Made by a program: the position numbers and the translations under genes. Shown in pieces: positions 1 to 5,876 of a stretch of DNA of 9,401 nt (the stretch's first letter is position 1; every line of letters starts with the position of its first letter). Source of the stretch: Firmicutes bacterium UBA7709 (GTDB taxonomy: Bacteria; Bacillota_A; Clostridia; Peptostreptococcales; Anaerovoracaceae); assembly GCA_002482405.1 (NCBI GenBank), contig DLFX01000329.1, positions 3,254 through 12,654 on the forward strand, written 5' to 3'. Below the pieces are notes generated by a model. It was not told the origin of the DNA, made no database searches, and saw only the letters and a program-made list of their open reading frames with translations.

Positions 1-115
1 GATCTTATTTTTGACCGCCGCAAAAGTGTTTCGACGGGAGGGAATCAGCGCCGATAATCATGCTACGATGGAAGAATTTTGGGGACGGGAGAATTCAGAA
101 GAATGGAAGAAATAA
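1..115 (+). CDS. C-terminal end of a PglC-type undecaprenyl-phosphate sugar-phosphate transferase (5' truncated by window)
   Basis: An open frame enters from the left edge (the first full codon begins at base 2) and stops at TAA 113-115, giving 37 residues. The tail contains FLTAAKVFRREGIS followed by HATMEEFWG. From memory of the family, this matches the ending of small bacterial sugar transferases (PF02397, PglC/EpsL type), where a 'K-V-x-x-R-x-G-I-S' stretch precedes 'ATMEEF'. Those enzymes attach a sugar phosphate to undecaprenyl phosphate at the inner membrane face. The catalytic part lies outside the window, so the call rests on the tail and on context: such genes commonly precede ATP-grasp, HAD and aminotransferase genes. 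The end overlaps the next gene by 13 bp, which suggests translational coupling. Frame 1 also reaches a stop (55-57) but shows no recognisable tail. Confidence 0.68.
   Translation, partial: ILFLTAAKVFRREGISADNHATMEEFWGRENSEEWKK
87..91 (+). promoter_or_regulatory. Shine-Dalgarno site deciding the ATP-grasp start
   Basis: GGGAG lies 11 nt before ATG 103, inside the end of the upstream gene. The alternative in-frame TTG at 79 has only GGAAG about 4 nt before it, which is too close. This favours ATG 103 and a 326-residue protein. Confidence 0.5.
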
Positions 116-1083
116 ATATTTTAATTACCAGCGCAGGAAGGCGCGTCGAGCTTGTGCAGTGCTTTCAGGCCGCTAAAAAAGAGCTGGGCATTTCCGGCGT
201 GATCGTTGCTGCTGACGCCAGCCCAATTGCTCCGGCAGTATTTTTTGCCGACAAAAAATACCAGGTATGCAGGATCGACAATGAAAATTATGTCGATGAG
301 GTCATCCGGATCTGCAAAGACAACCGGATCCACGGCGTCGTACCGACGCTGGATACGGAGCTCCTGAAGCTTGCGGAAAACCGGGAGCGGATCGAGGCGG
401 AAAGCGGAGCAAAAGTGATCATATCAGGTCCGGAAGTGATTAAAATCTGCAGGAACAAGTATCGTACGGCTGACTTTTTCCTGGACAATGGATTTCGGGC
501 GCCCCAATATTATGATTTAGATAATCTGGATTATCAAAACCTGATCTATCCACTATTCATCAAACCCCTTGACGGCAGCTCAAGTGTGAATGCTTTTAAG
601 GTTAAAAACGAGGAAGAGCTAAGGTTTTTTTCAAACTATATCCCCAATGCGCTGGTCACCGACTTTATACAGGGTGATGAATATACCGTCGACGTCTTAT
701 GCGATTTTGAGGGAAACCGCATTTCAATCGTCCCAAGGAAAAGGTTGATGGTTCGGGCGGGGGAAATACAAAAGGGCGTGGTAGAAAGGGCGCAAAGGGT
801 GATCGATGAGACGGAAAGGGTTCTGGAAGCCCTGAAGCCGAAAGGCCCCCTTACGATACAGTGTATTGTAAACGAGGCAGGAGTCTATTTTATAGAGATC
901 AATCCCAGGTTTGGAGGCGGCGTGCCCATGAGCATCAAGGCGGGAGCTGACAGTCCGAAAAATCTATATCGACTGCTTCGCGGAGAAAAACTGGACTATC
1001 AGGACAGCTATATAGAAGGACTTATCGGTATCCGGTTCGACCAGGCGATCTACATGGACGTGAACGGAGAATTATTCCCATGA
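103..1083 (+). CDS. ATP-grasp family ligase (PylC/carbamoyl-phosphate-synthase-like)
   Basis: A 326-residue cytosolic protein when started at ATG 103. The longer TTG start at 79 adds eight residues and has a poorly placed ribosome site. The N-terminal pre-ATP-grasp fold begins with NILITSAGRR (residues 4-13). It is followed by the nucleotide-binding lysines (K119 region, then FIKPLDGSSS at 152-161) and the metal-binding E-x-N-x-R motif at 265-269 (FIEINPRFGGG), which is characteristic of the superfamily. Such enzymes activate a carboxylate as an acyl phosphate and join it to an amine or other nucleophile. The substrate cannot be read from the sequence. Between a sugar transferase and a sugar aminotransferase, a role in decorating an amino-sugar (for example, acylating its amino group) is a reasonable inference. 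The stop overlaps the next start as ATGA (1080-1083). No transmembrane segments are seen. Confidence 0.85.
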   Translation: MEEINILITSAGRRVELVQCFQAAKKELGISGVIVAADASPIAPAVFFADKKYQVCRIDNENYVDEVIRICKDNRIHGVVPTLDTELLKLAENRERIEAESGAKVIISGPEVIKICRNKYRTADFFLDNGFRAPQYYDLDNLDYQNLIYPLFIKPLDGSSSVNAFKVKNEEELRFFSNYIPNALVTDFIQGDEYTVDVLCDFEGNRISIVPRKRLMVRAGEIQKGVVERAQRVIDETERVLEALKPKGPLTIQCIVNEAGVYFIEINPRFGGGVPMSIKAGADSPKNLYRLLRGEKLDYQDSYIEGLIGIRFDQAIYMDVNGELFP

Positions 1084-1760
1084 TTAAGGAAGAAAAGGAA
1101 AAGGACGCCATGTTTAAGGGCGCAATTTTTGACTTGGACGGCACCTTGATCAGTGAACGGGAATACATTCTGGGATGCCTGAAAAACGCAGGTGGCTATA
1201 TTGAGCGCACCTATGGCACGCAGGACGCCTATCCGGAATTGAAGAAGCTTTTGGAGATAAGATGGGAAAAGGTATTCAACCGGTATTTTGAGCAGGAGAA
1301 AATCCACTATGACGAAGCAGACATAGAAAAACTGCTTTCTGTTTACCGGCAGACAGAACCCGTGACAGTGCTTTACCCTGACGTTGCCGTAAACTTAGAG
1401 CGATTGAAAAAAGCAGGAATAAAAATGGCTGTGTTGACCAACGGCTATCGCGAGGTCCAGAGAAAGAAAATAGAGAAAGCTGATTTAGAGCGGTATTTTG
1501 ATTTGATCATGATTCCGGACGAATATGGCCGCGAATGTTGGAAGCCGGCGACCTGGGGGTATAATCTTTTTTTACATAAGTACGATCTCCACCCGGAAGA
1601 GGTCGTCGTAATAGGGGATATGGATCATGATTTTACAACTCCTGCCGCTTTAGGCATGAACTGCGTTTACATTGAACGGGCAGACCGGATGAAAGAGCTC
1701 AGCCCTCCTATAAAGCCGGATAGGAAAATATATTCGTTAATAGAGATCGGAGTAGAATGA
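1080..1760 (+). CDS. HAD-superfamily hydrolase (phosphatase-like)
   Basis: A 226-residue soluble protein with all four HAD motifs: DxDGT at residues 18-22 (nucleophile D18, acid/base D20), the motif II threonine T120 in AVLTNG, the motif III lysine K155 in WKP, and motif IV GDMDHD at 179-184. A helical C1 cap occupies roughly residues 30-100, as in phosphoglycolate-phosphatase-like and YjjG-like enzymes. These remove phosphate from small metabolites through an aspartyl-phosphate intermediate; the exact substrate is not visible. Two starts are plausible. ATG 1080 overlaps the preceding stop as ATGA and has GGAG at 1066-1069. ATG 1110 has AAGGA at 1095-1099 and puts the nucleophile eight residues from the N-terminus, as is usual in the family; the ten extra residues from 1080 are nearly all charged. 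It sits between the ATP-grasp and aminotransferase genes and ends 1 nt before the latter, so it is probably part of the same sugar pathway. Confidence 0.87.
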   Translation: MIKEEKEKDAMFKGAIFDLDGTLISEREYILGCLKNAGGYIERTYGTQDAYPELKKLLEIRWEKVFNRYFEQEKIHYDEADIEKLLSVYRQTEPVTVLYPDVAVNLERLKKAGIKMAVLTNGYREVQRKKIEKADLERYFDLIMIPDEYGRECWKPATWGYNLFLHKYDLHPEEVVVIGDMDHDFTTPAALGMNCVYIERADRMKELSPPIKPDRKIYSLIEIGVE

Positions 1761-1761
1761 C

Positions 1762-2904
1762 ATGACAAAACAAATCCCATTAAGCATACCAAATTTAAAC
1801 ACTGATATCGTCGATAATCTCCGGGAGTGCATCGAGACCGGCTGGGTTTCCACGGGAGGCAGGTTTATCGCGGAATTTGAAGAAAAATTTGCAAAATACG
1901 TCGGGTCGGAGCTTGCCGTTTCGACCCAAAGCGGGACCGCGGGGCTGCACCTTGCCCTGAGAGCTCTGGGCATCAGGCCGGGAGACAGGGTCATCGTGCC
2001 GACTCTAACCTTTGTCGCCGCGGTGGCTCCTGTGTTGTATCAGAATGCCGTTCCCGTGTTTATGGACTGCGACGATTCGCTGTGCATGGACCCGGATAAG
2101 CTGGAAGACTATCTGAAAGCGCATCCCGGTGAAGTAAAGGCGGTCGTGGTGGTGCACATCTTCGGCAATATGGCGGATATGGAAAGGATCATGGACCTGG
2201 CTGCAAGGTATGATGTGAAGGTTGTAGAGGACGCCACAGAAGCGCTTGGAACCTTTGCGACGGTTGGGAAATATCAGGGCCGCCATGCCGGGACCATCGG
2301 GGATATCGGAGTTTTCTCCTTTAACGCAAACAAGATCGTAACCACCGGTGGCGGCGGAATGATCGTTTCCATGGACAAAGAGATGCTGGAGCATATGCGG
2401 CACCTCAGCATCACGGCAAAGACCGATTCACTGTATTTTATTCACGACGAGGTGGGTTACAATTACAGAATGCTGAATATTCAAGCCGCCCTGGGGGTGT
2501 CCCAGATGGATGAGCTGGAAGGCTTCGTAAAAACAAAAATTCAAAATTATGAGCAGTATAAAAAAGAACTTTCGGAGGTGGCAGGAATCAAGGTTTTGCC
2601 TTTCCGGGAAGACACAAGGTCAAACCACTGGTTTTACTCCCTGCTGATCGATGAGAAGGCCTTGGGGGCTGGCAGGGATGAATTGATGCATAAGCTCATC
2701 GGAGAAGGGATTCAATGCAGGCCTATCTGGAAGCTGATCCATACCCTGGAGCCTTACAAAAATTTTGAGGAATACAAAATAGAGAAGGCGCCCTACTATG
2801 AGTCCCATATCCTGAACGTGCCTTGTTCCACGAACCTGACGACTGAAGATGTCACTTATATATGCGAAAAGCTCCAAGAAATTACCGGTTTCCCCAAATG
2901 GTAA
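1762..2904 (+). CDS. LegC-family PLP-dependent sugar aminotransferase (DegT/DnrJ/EryC1/StrS)
   Basis: A 380-residue, full-length fold-type I aminotransferase. Seen directly: a conserved N-terminus (IPLSIPNL, then ETGWVSTGG at 25-33), the TQSGTAGLHLAL cofactor-phosphate region (55-66), the VEDATEALG block with D157 expected to contact the pyridine nitrogen, the SFNANKIVTTGGGGM block with K191 as the Schiff-base lysine, and GYNYRMLNIQAALG (232-245). The GWVSTGG, HIFGN, EDATEALG and NKIVTTGGGGM blocks resemble LegC-type enzymes. These convert UDP-4-keto-6-deoxy-HexNAc sugars to 4-amino sugars using glutamate, for bacillosamine, legionaminate or related surface sugars. The partner 4,6-dehydratase and an N-acetyltransferase are not in the window. 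CGGAG (1748-1752) lies 9 nt before ATG. The last 23 bp overlap the oppositely oriented mntA. Exact substrate and product are inferred. Confidence 0.88.
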   Translation: MTKQIPLSIPNLNTDIVDNLRECIETGWVSTGGRFIAEFEEKFAKYVGSELAVSTQSGTAGLHLALRALGIRPGDRVIVPTLTFVAAVAPVLYQNAVPVFMDCDDSLCMDPDKLEDYLKAHPGEVKAVVVVHIFGNMADMERIMDLAARYDVKVVEDATEALGTFATVGKYQGRHAGTIGDIGVFSFNANKIVTTGGGGMIVSMDKEMLEHMRHLSITAKTDSLYFIHDEVGYNYRMLNIQAALGVSQMDELEGFVKTKIQNYEQYKKELSEVAGIKVLPFREDTRSNHWFYSLLIDEKALGAGRDELMHKLIGEGIQCRPIWKLIHTLEPYKNFEEYKIEKAPYYESHILNVPCSTNLTTEDVTYICEKLQEITGFPKW

Positions 2905-3190
2905 GGCCAAAGTCGTCGATATGCTTTTTAAAAGCCGAGTCGGATATTTCATTGTAGTGGACAAGATCAAAGTAATAAGGTAAATTGGAAACCTCATTTA
3001 ATCTGTCATACAAAGAGAGAACGGTTTTACGGGAGATTTTCCGGCCAAAGAGGGCAAGGTCAAAATCTGAATGTGGTTTAAAATTCCCCATAGCTCTGCT
3101 GCCGAATACCATTGCACTTTCGATTTCGGGGTATTCGGCAAGAACTGACCGGATCTTTTGCAGTTCACCCTCTTTAAGCCCGAACATCAT
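2882..3190 (-). CDS. mntA: MntA-type minimal nucleotidyltransferase antitoxin
   Basis: A 102-residue protein of the minimal nucleotidyltransferase family. The signature GS-x10-D-x-D is exact: G30-S31, then D42 and D44 (SDFDLAL). A third acidic residue, D75 in YYFDLVHY, fits the catalytic metal triad. In characterised type VII toxin-antitoxin pairs, MntA transfers AMP from ATP onto a tyrosine of the HEPN toxin HepT and so neutralises it. The adjacent gene carries exactly that target motif. The start ATG 3190 overlaps the hepT stop as ATGA (3190-3187), with a strong GGAGG 7 nt upstream; a second ATG follows immediately. The 3' end overlaps the aminotransferase gene tail to tail by 23 bp. Activity here is inferred from motifs. 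Pairs of this type were earlier annotated as HI0073/HI0074-like nucleotidyltransferase and substrate-binding proteins. Confidence 0.9.
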   Translation of the reverse strand: MMFGLKEGELQKIRSVLAEYPEIESAMVFGSRAMGNFKPHSDFDLALFGRKISRKTVLSLYDRLNEVSNLPYYFDLVHYNEISDSAFKKHIDDFGLTIWGNR

Positions 3191-3594
3191 TCCCGCTCCT
3201 CCAAAGCCTCCTTCAGGGATTTCAGTAACGGATAATATTCTTCTTTAACAACATCGACCAACGCCTCAATCTTTGACTTGTCATAGGTATGAACGCTTGT
3301 ATTCCTGCTGACCAGCGCCTCTAGCCAGACCTCCCCGTCTTGAATCAGCCCGATTTCAAAAGCTTTCTTGATCGCCTCCCGAGGGGAACTGATCTCGTAG
3401 CCTTCTGACTCCAGATAGTCCTTTATGACCTTCCAGGATAATTCAAACGACATTTCAAAAATCTGAATCAGCCCAGCCTGTTCCAATTCGGTATATGTGC
3501 TCTGATCCACGTATTTTTCTAAAAGATCATAGAACTTTTTATAGTTTTCGAATCGCTGTTTCCAGCGGACTTCTTTCAAGTTAGACATTTTCAT
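3187..3594 (-). CDS. hepT: HepT-type HEPN toxin (HI0074-family protein)
   Basis: A 135-residue, largely helical protein of the HI0074 'nucleotidyltransferase substrate-binding' family, now recognised as HEPN-domain RNase toxins. The hallmark R-x4-H-x-Y is intact at R97-H102-Y104 (RNTSVHTYD). In HepT proteins the Arg and His form the RNase site at a dimer interface, and the Tyr is the residue AMPylated by MntA. It is preceded by an ELSWKVIKDYLE helix (51-62) and SPREAIKKAFEIGLI (70-84), typical of the family. The likely start is ATG 3594, which overlaps the stop of the ligase gene as ATGA and has GAGGAAGG (3602-3609) 7 nt upstream; ATG 3588 is an alternative. The key residues show no sign of decay. 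Toxin activity is inferred; antiphage or stress roles have been proposed for such pairs. Confidence 0.9.
   Translation of the reverse strand: MKMSNLKEVRWKQRFENYKKFYDLLEKYVDQSTYTELEQAGLIQIFEMSFELSWKVIKDYLESEGYEISSPREAIKKAFEIGLIQDGEVWLEALVSRNTSVHTYDKSKIEALVDVVKEEYYPLLKSLKEALEERE
3198..3202 (-). promoter_or_regulatory. Strong ribosome binding site for mntA inside hepT
   Basis: GGAGG on the minus strand lies 7 nt before the mntA ATG at 3190, within the last codons of hepT. Together with the ATGA overlap it should let ribosomes both re-initiate and start afresh on the antitoxin, favouring antitoxin supply. Confidence 0.65.
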
Positions 3595-5570
3595 TGAACC
3601 GCCTTCCTCTTGAGCATCATGTTAATCGCTATTCCCGTTCCAAGCAGGCCATAGAACAGCGGCATGACGGATACCGAACTGTCGTTGACCAAGGCCGCGG
3701 CGAGGAAACCGCATATCCCAAAGAAAATGCCGGCGCCGGTAAAAGTGACAAAATCCGAACCAAATTCTCTTCTAAAATACAGCCGGATGCTCTGAACGAT
3801 GTAAATTCCCCAGAGTACCAGTAAAGCCAACAGCGAAACGATGCCGGTGTTGATCGCCGTCCCCAGATACATGCAGTGGGGCTTGTCGACGATCAGGTTC
3901 AGATTTTCCCAGTCTGCGTTATATTTCCCCGCGTAATTATAATGGGGATAATACAGGCAATAGGTGTCCGCGCCGTGGCCCAGAACAATGGTATCTTTCA
4001 GCATTGGTATCGACGTGCCCCAGATGAAACCGCGGCCAGAACCGAAGCCCGGATTGTTTTCAAACCCGATTTGAGGCACAGGATCCAGATCTACCAGAGA
4101 GCCAAACTTATTGACAAATTTCGGTCCGTCGTCGGTCAGCCGGAACGGCCATTCGCTCCCGTCAATAAAGAGGATAAAATAATTGTTGCCGCTATCGTCG
4201 ACAGCGGGCCTCAGCGTGCACATTGTAAACCTTTCATCCAGGAAAGCGTGAAGGTAACCGGCTTCGGCGGAAATCAGCTTGAGGGGGATATCCTTACCAG
4301 AGCTGTCTTTAACGACGACGGAAGAAGGATCGTCAGAGAAAGTGGTGATGATCATTTCGTTTCCGTTAACGCTTACCTTGATATCATCCCCGTCGGTGTC
4401 GAAATAATCAATATGGGCTTTTGCACCGGCTTGGTCGTTATCTTTATTCATTTCTATTTTAGTGTGAGTGGGATCAACTTCGTTTGCATTCTTGCCGAAG
4501 AAACCCTTGGCCGCGTCAAATTCCGATTGAAGCTGCTGATAGTTTACTCCGCACATCAAAATGGCCAGAACAAACAGGATGATGACCGGCTTTTTCCACT
4601 GGATCACCCGTTTATTTAATACCACAAAGCCAAGGATTAGAATAGCGATCATTCCCAGATAGCCGCCGCTGGACACAGAGCCGATCAGGTTGAAAACCAG
4701 CAGAGTGAAGAGAGCGCCCCAGAGGATTTTCTTCCATAAGGCCTCTTCTTTTCCCCTGTTGACAGAATGGATGAAAAGCATGCCGAAAAGGGGGATCAAA
4801 AGGGTCAGATAAAAGGAAACGTAGTTGATGTTATAGACGGTCTGATAAATTTCCCTGTGCTGGAATGTAAAGTTTAATTGGTCCAATTTATCCCAGAACC
4901 AGCTGGGGGTGATCAGTTTCTTGCCTATCACCGTTCTGAAGAAGTCGTGGTCAATAGCCTGAGACAACCCCAGCAGTCCCAATAAGGCGCCGCTGAAGAT
5001 GGCTGCCGGATAGACGATCCATTTCACATTTTTTTCTGTGTTGACGGAGTTGATGATATAGAACAGCATCACCATATAGGAGACGAGGGTTATCGTACCC
5101 TCAAACCGGTCGTTATAGCCCCATGATGCAAAAATCTTGTACTCGGAAAAGGCATAGGAAAGCAAAACAAAACCGGTATATACGATCATGGGGATGTATG
5201 CAAAATTTCGTTTGATATAGAAGGACGCGGTAAATAGCCGGTACAGTAGCATCACCGCCGCGAGAATGGCGCATGTCAAAATGGCGCACATCTTAAAATA
5301 GCTGAAAAAATCTGTAAGATCGTTATCATTGCCGCTCCAGTAAAACTGGCTCATGGGTCGGGTGTAGGCGTGCATCCTTACGATGATGATGACCACAGCG
5401 GTGAAAAAGGCTGCCGGCAGCATTTGGAACCAATGAGTGCTTTCGTCCAGGCTCGGCGCATGGCTCATGCTGAGCAAATAATCCTTATTTTTAACTTTCG
5501 TGGCGTGTTGAGCGGCGTCTCGCTCTGCCCTCTTCTTCTTATCTTTAATATCCTTCGACTCCTTTGACAT
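3591..5570 (-). CDS. O-antigen ligase/polymerase family (Wzy_C-type) membrane protein with large extracytoplasmic loop
   Basis: A 659-residue polytopic membrane protein. It has a charged cytosolic N-terminus (about 1-45) and hydrophobic segments near 50-66, 93-111, 122-140, 157-174, 183-201, 246-267, 280-297, 303-318 and 327-343. A long external stretch follows (about 345-560), then segments near 567-597, 608-628 and 632-652. The loop ends with GSGRGFIWGTSIPMLKDT (R513, W517), LGHGADTY (530-537) and DKPHCMYLG (H565). Arg and His in this loop are the usual hallmarks of WaaL/Wzy-like enzymes that move glycans from undecaprenyl pyrophosphate onto an acceptor or a growing chain. At 659 residues it exceeds the roughly 400-450 usual for simple members, because of a beta-rich, Asp/Gly-rich part of the loop (about 385-480). 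In a Gram-positive it could polymerise polysaccharide or glycosylate a surface protein; these cannot be separated here. GGAGG (5578-5582) fixes the start. Confidence 0.85.
   Translation of the reverse strand: MSKESKDIKDKKKRAERDAAQHATKVKNKDYLLSMSHAPSLDESTHWFQMLPAAFFTAVVIIIVRMHAYTRPMSQFYWSGNDNDLTDFFSYFKMCAILTCAILAAVMLLYRLFTASFYIKRNFAYIPMIVYTGFVLLSYAFSEYKIFASWGYNDRFEGTITLVSYMVMLFYIINSVNTEKNVKWIVYPAAIFSGALLGLLGLSQAIDHDFFRTVIGKKLITPSWFWDKLDQLNFTFQHREIYQTVYNINYVSFYLTLLIPLFGMLFIHSVNRGKEEALWKKILWGALFTLLVFNLIGSVSSGGYLGMIAILILGFVVLNKRVIQWKKPVIILFVLAILMCGVNYQQLQSEFDAAKGFFGKNANEVDPTHTKIEMNKDNDQAGAKAHIDYFDTDGDDIKVSVNGNEMIITTFSDDPSSVVVKDSSGKDIPLKLISAEAGYLHAFLDERFTMCTLRPAVDDSGNNYFILFIDGSEWPFRLTDDGPKFVNKFGSLVDLDPVPQIGFENNPGFGSGRGFIWGTSIPMLKDTIVLGHGADTYCLYYPHYNYAGKYNADWENLNLIVDKPHCMYLGTAINTGIVSLLALLVLWGIYIVQSIRLYFRREFGSDFVTFTGAGIFFGICGFLAAALVNDSSVSVMPLFYGLLGTGIAINMMLKRKAVQ
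3602..3609 (-). promoter_or_regulatory. Ribosome binding site for hepT inside the ligase gene
   Basis: GAGGAAGG on the minus strand ends 7 nt before ATG 3594, which supports that start rather than ATG 3588. It lies in the final codons of the upstream membrane-protein gene. Confidence 0.55.
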
Positions 5571-5577
5571 TTTCCAT

Positions 5578-5582
5578 CCTCC
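5578..5582 (-). promoter_or_regulatory. Ribosome binding site of the 659-residue ligase-family gene
   Basis: A perfect GGAGG on the minus strand lies 7 nt before ATG 5570. It supports the start that includes the charged N-terminal tail. Confidence 0.75.
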
Positions 5583-5638
5583 GTATATCGCATTTATCGT
5601 ATTCTATTATTACCAAATAATCTCAGCTATATGATTAT

Positions 5639-5666
5639 ATCATAACAACGGCTCGAGATGATTCAA
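5639..5666 (-). promoter_or_regulatory. Predicted sigma-A promoter for the ligase-hepT-mntA operon
   Basis: On the minus strand, TTGAAT (5666-5661) is followed after 16 nt by TATGAT (5644-5639). Transcription would start near 5632 and leave a leader of about 60 nt before ATG 5570. The -35 box overlaps two direct ATGATT repeats (5658-5663 and 5666-5671), and the -10 box overlaps the ATGAT-TAT-ATCAT dyad (5631-5643), so a regulator could act here. This is a consensus match by eye; a second TATAAT overlaps it in another register. Confidence 0.45.
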
Positions 5667-5711
5667 TGATTTCTACCTTGCGGCAACGCCGCTTTCAATG
5701 ACGAAATCATT
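5665..5711. repeat. Nested inverted repeat (possible hairpin or operator)
   Basis: The outer arms AATGATTTC (5665-5673) and GAAATCATT (5703-5711) are perfect 9-bp complements. Between them lies a second perfect stem, GCGGC (5680-5684) and GCCGC (5688-5692), with a 3-nt loop. On the predicted start sites, the element lies outside both primary transcripts, so a DNA-level role is more likely than an RNA terminator. No poly-T tract follows on either strand. Confidence 0.55.
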
Positions 5712-5727
5712 ATATCATGTAACTTGG

Positions 5728-5747
5728 ATTTATGAAACATCATAAAT
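5728..5747. promoter_or_regulatory. Perfect 20-bp palindrome, candidate operator
   Basis: ATTTATGA and its exact complement TCATAAAT are separated by 4 bp (AACA). The length and 8-4-8 geometry fit the binding site of a dimeric helix-turn-helix regulator. It lies about 80 bp upstream of the plus-strand -35 box and about 60 bp upstream of the minus-strand -35 box, between the two promoters. No regulator gene is in the window. Confidence 0.5.
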
Positions 5748-5805
5748 AGTCTGTAAAGGAACTGTTCTGTGAATTTTTCCGCACATAGTGTTCAGCCATT
5801 CTTTA

Positions 5806-5834
5806 TTGATTTTCACAGTTTTTCTCTATATAAT
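5806..5834 (+). promoter_or_regulatory. Predicted sigma-A promoter for the rightward glycan operon
   Basis: TTGATT (5806-5811), a 17-nt spacer and a perfect TATAAT (5829-5834) form a near-consensus housekeeping promoter. Transcription would start near 5841, about 36 nt before ATG 5877. TTCACAG (5812-5818), one arm of an inverted repeat, lies in the spacer directly after the -35 box and could be an operator. Confidence 0.75.
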
Positions 5835-5876
5835 TAAAATGTCGGCGAAATACTGGAAAATGGGACGGAATTTGTC

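Larger units (their letters stand above)
5571..5876. other. Divergent intergenic control region
   Basis: About 300 bp between divergently transcribed genes, with no convincing coding frame. It is AT-rich compared with the flanking genes. It holds a promoter for each direction and several dyads: ATGAT-TAT-ATCAT at 5631-5643, a nested hairpin at 5665-5711, a perfect 8-4-8 palindrome at 5728-5747, and CTGTGAA/TTCACAG at 5767-5773 and 5812-5818. ATTATATCAT occurs twice (5634-5643 and 5709-5718). No known riboswitch or tRNA was recognised. Confidence 0.7.

Noticed and set aside
79..102. TTG start extending the ATP-grasp protein by eight residues
   Set aside because: The upstream purine stretch is only about 4 nt away, the extra residues are not family-like, and ATG 103 has a better site.
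2005..2403. 132-residue open frame on the minus strand
   Set aside because: His-rich shadow of the aminotransferase coding strand; no motif or ribosome site.
2923..2935. Palindrome GCTTTTTAAAAGC near the operon collision, considered as a terminator
   Set aside because: The stem is almost all A/T with a 1-nt centre and no following T tract, and it lies inside the mntA coding region.
3876..4619. 247-residue open frame on the plus strand
   Set aside because: It lies entirely antisense to the 659-residue ligase-family gene, has no ribosome site or recognisable motif, and reads like a shadow frame.
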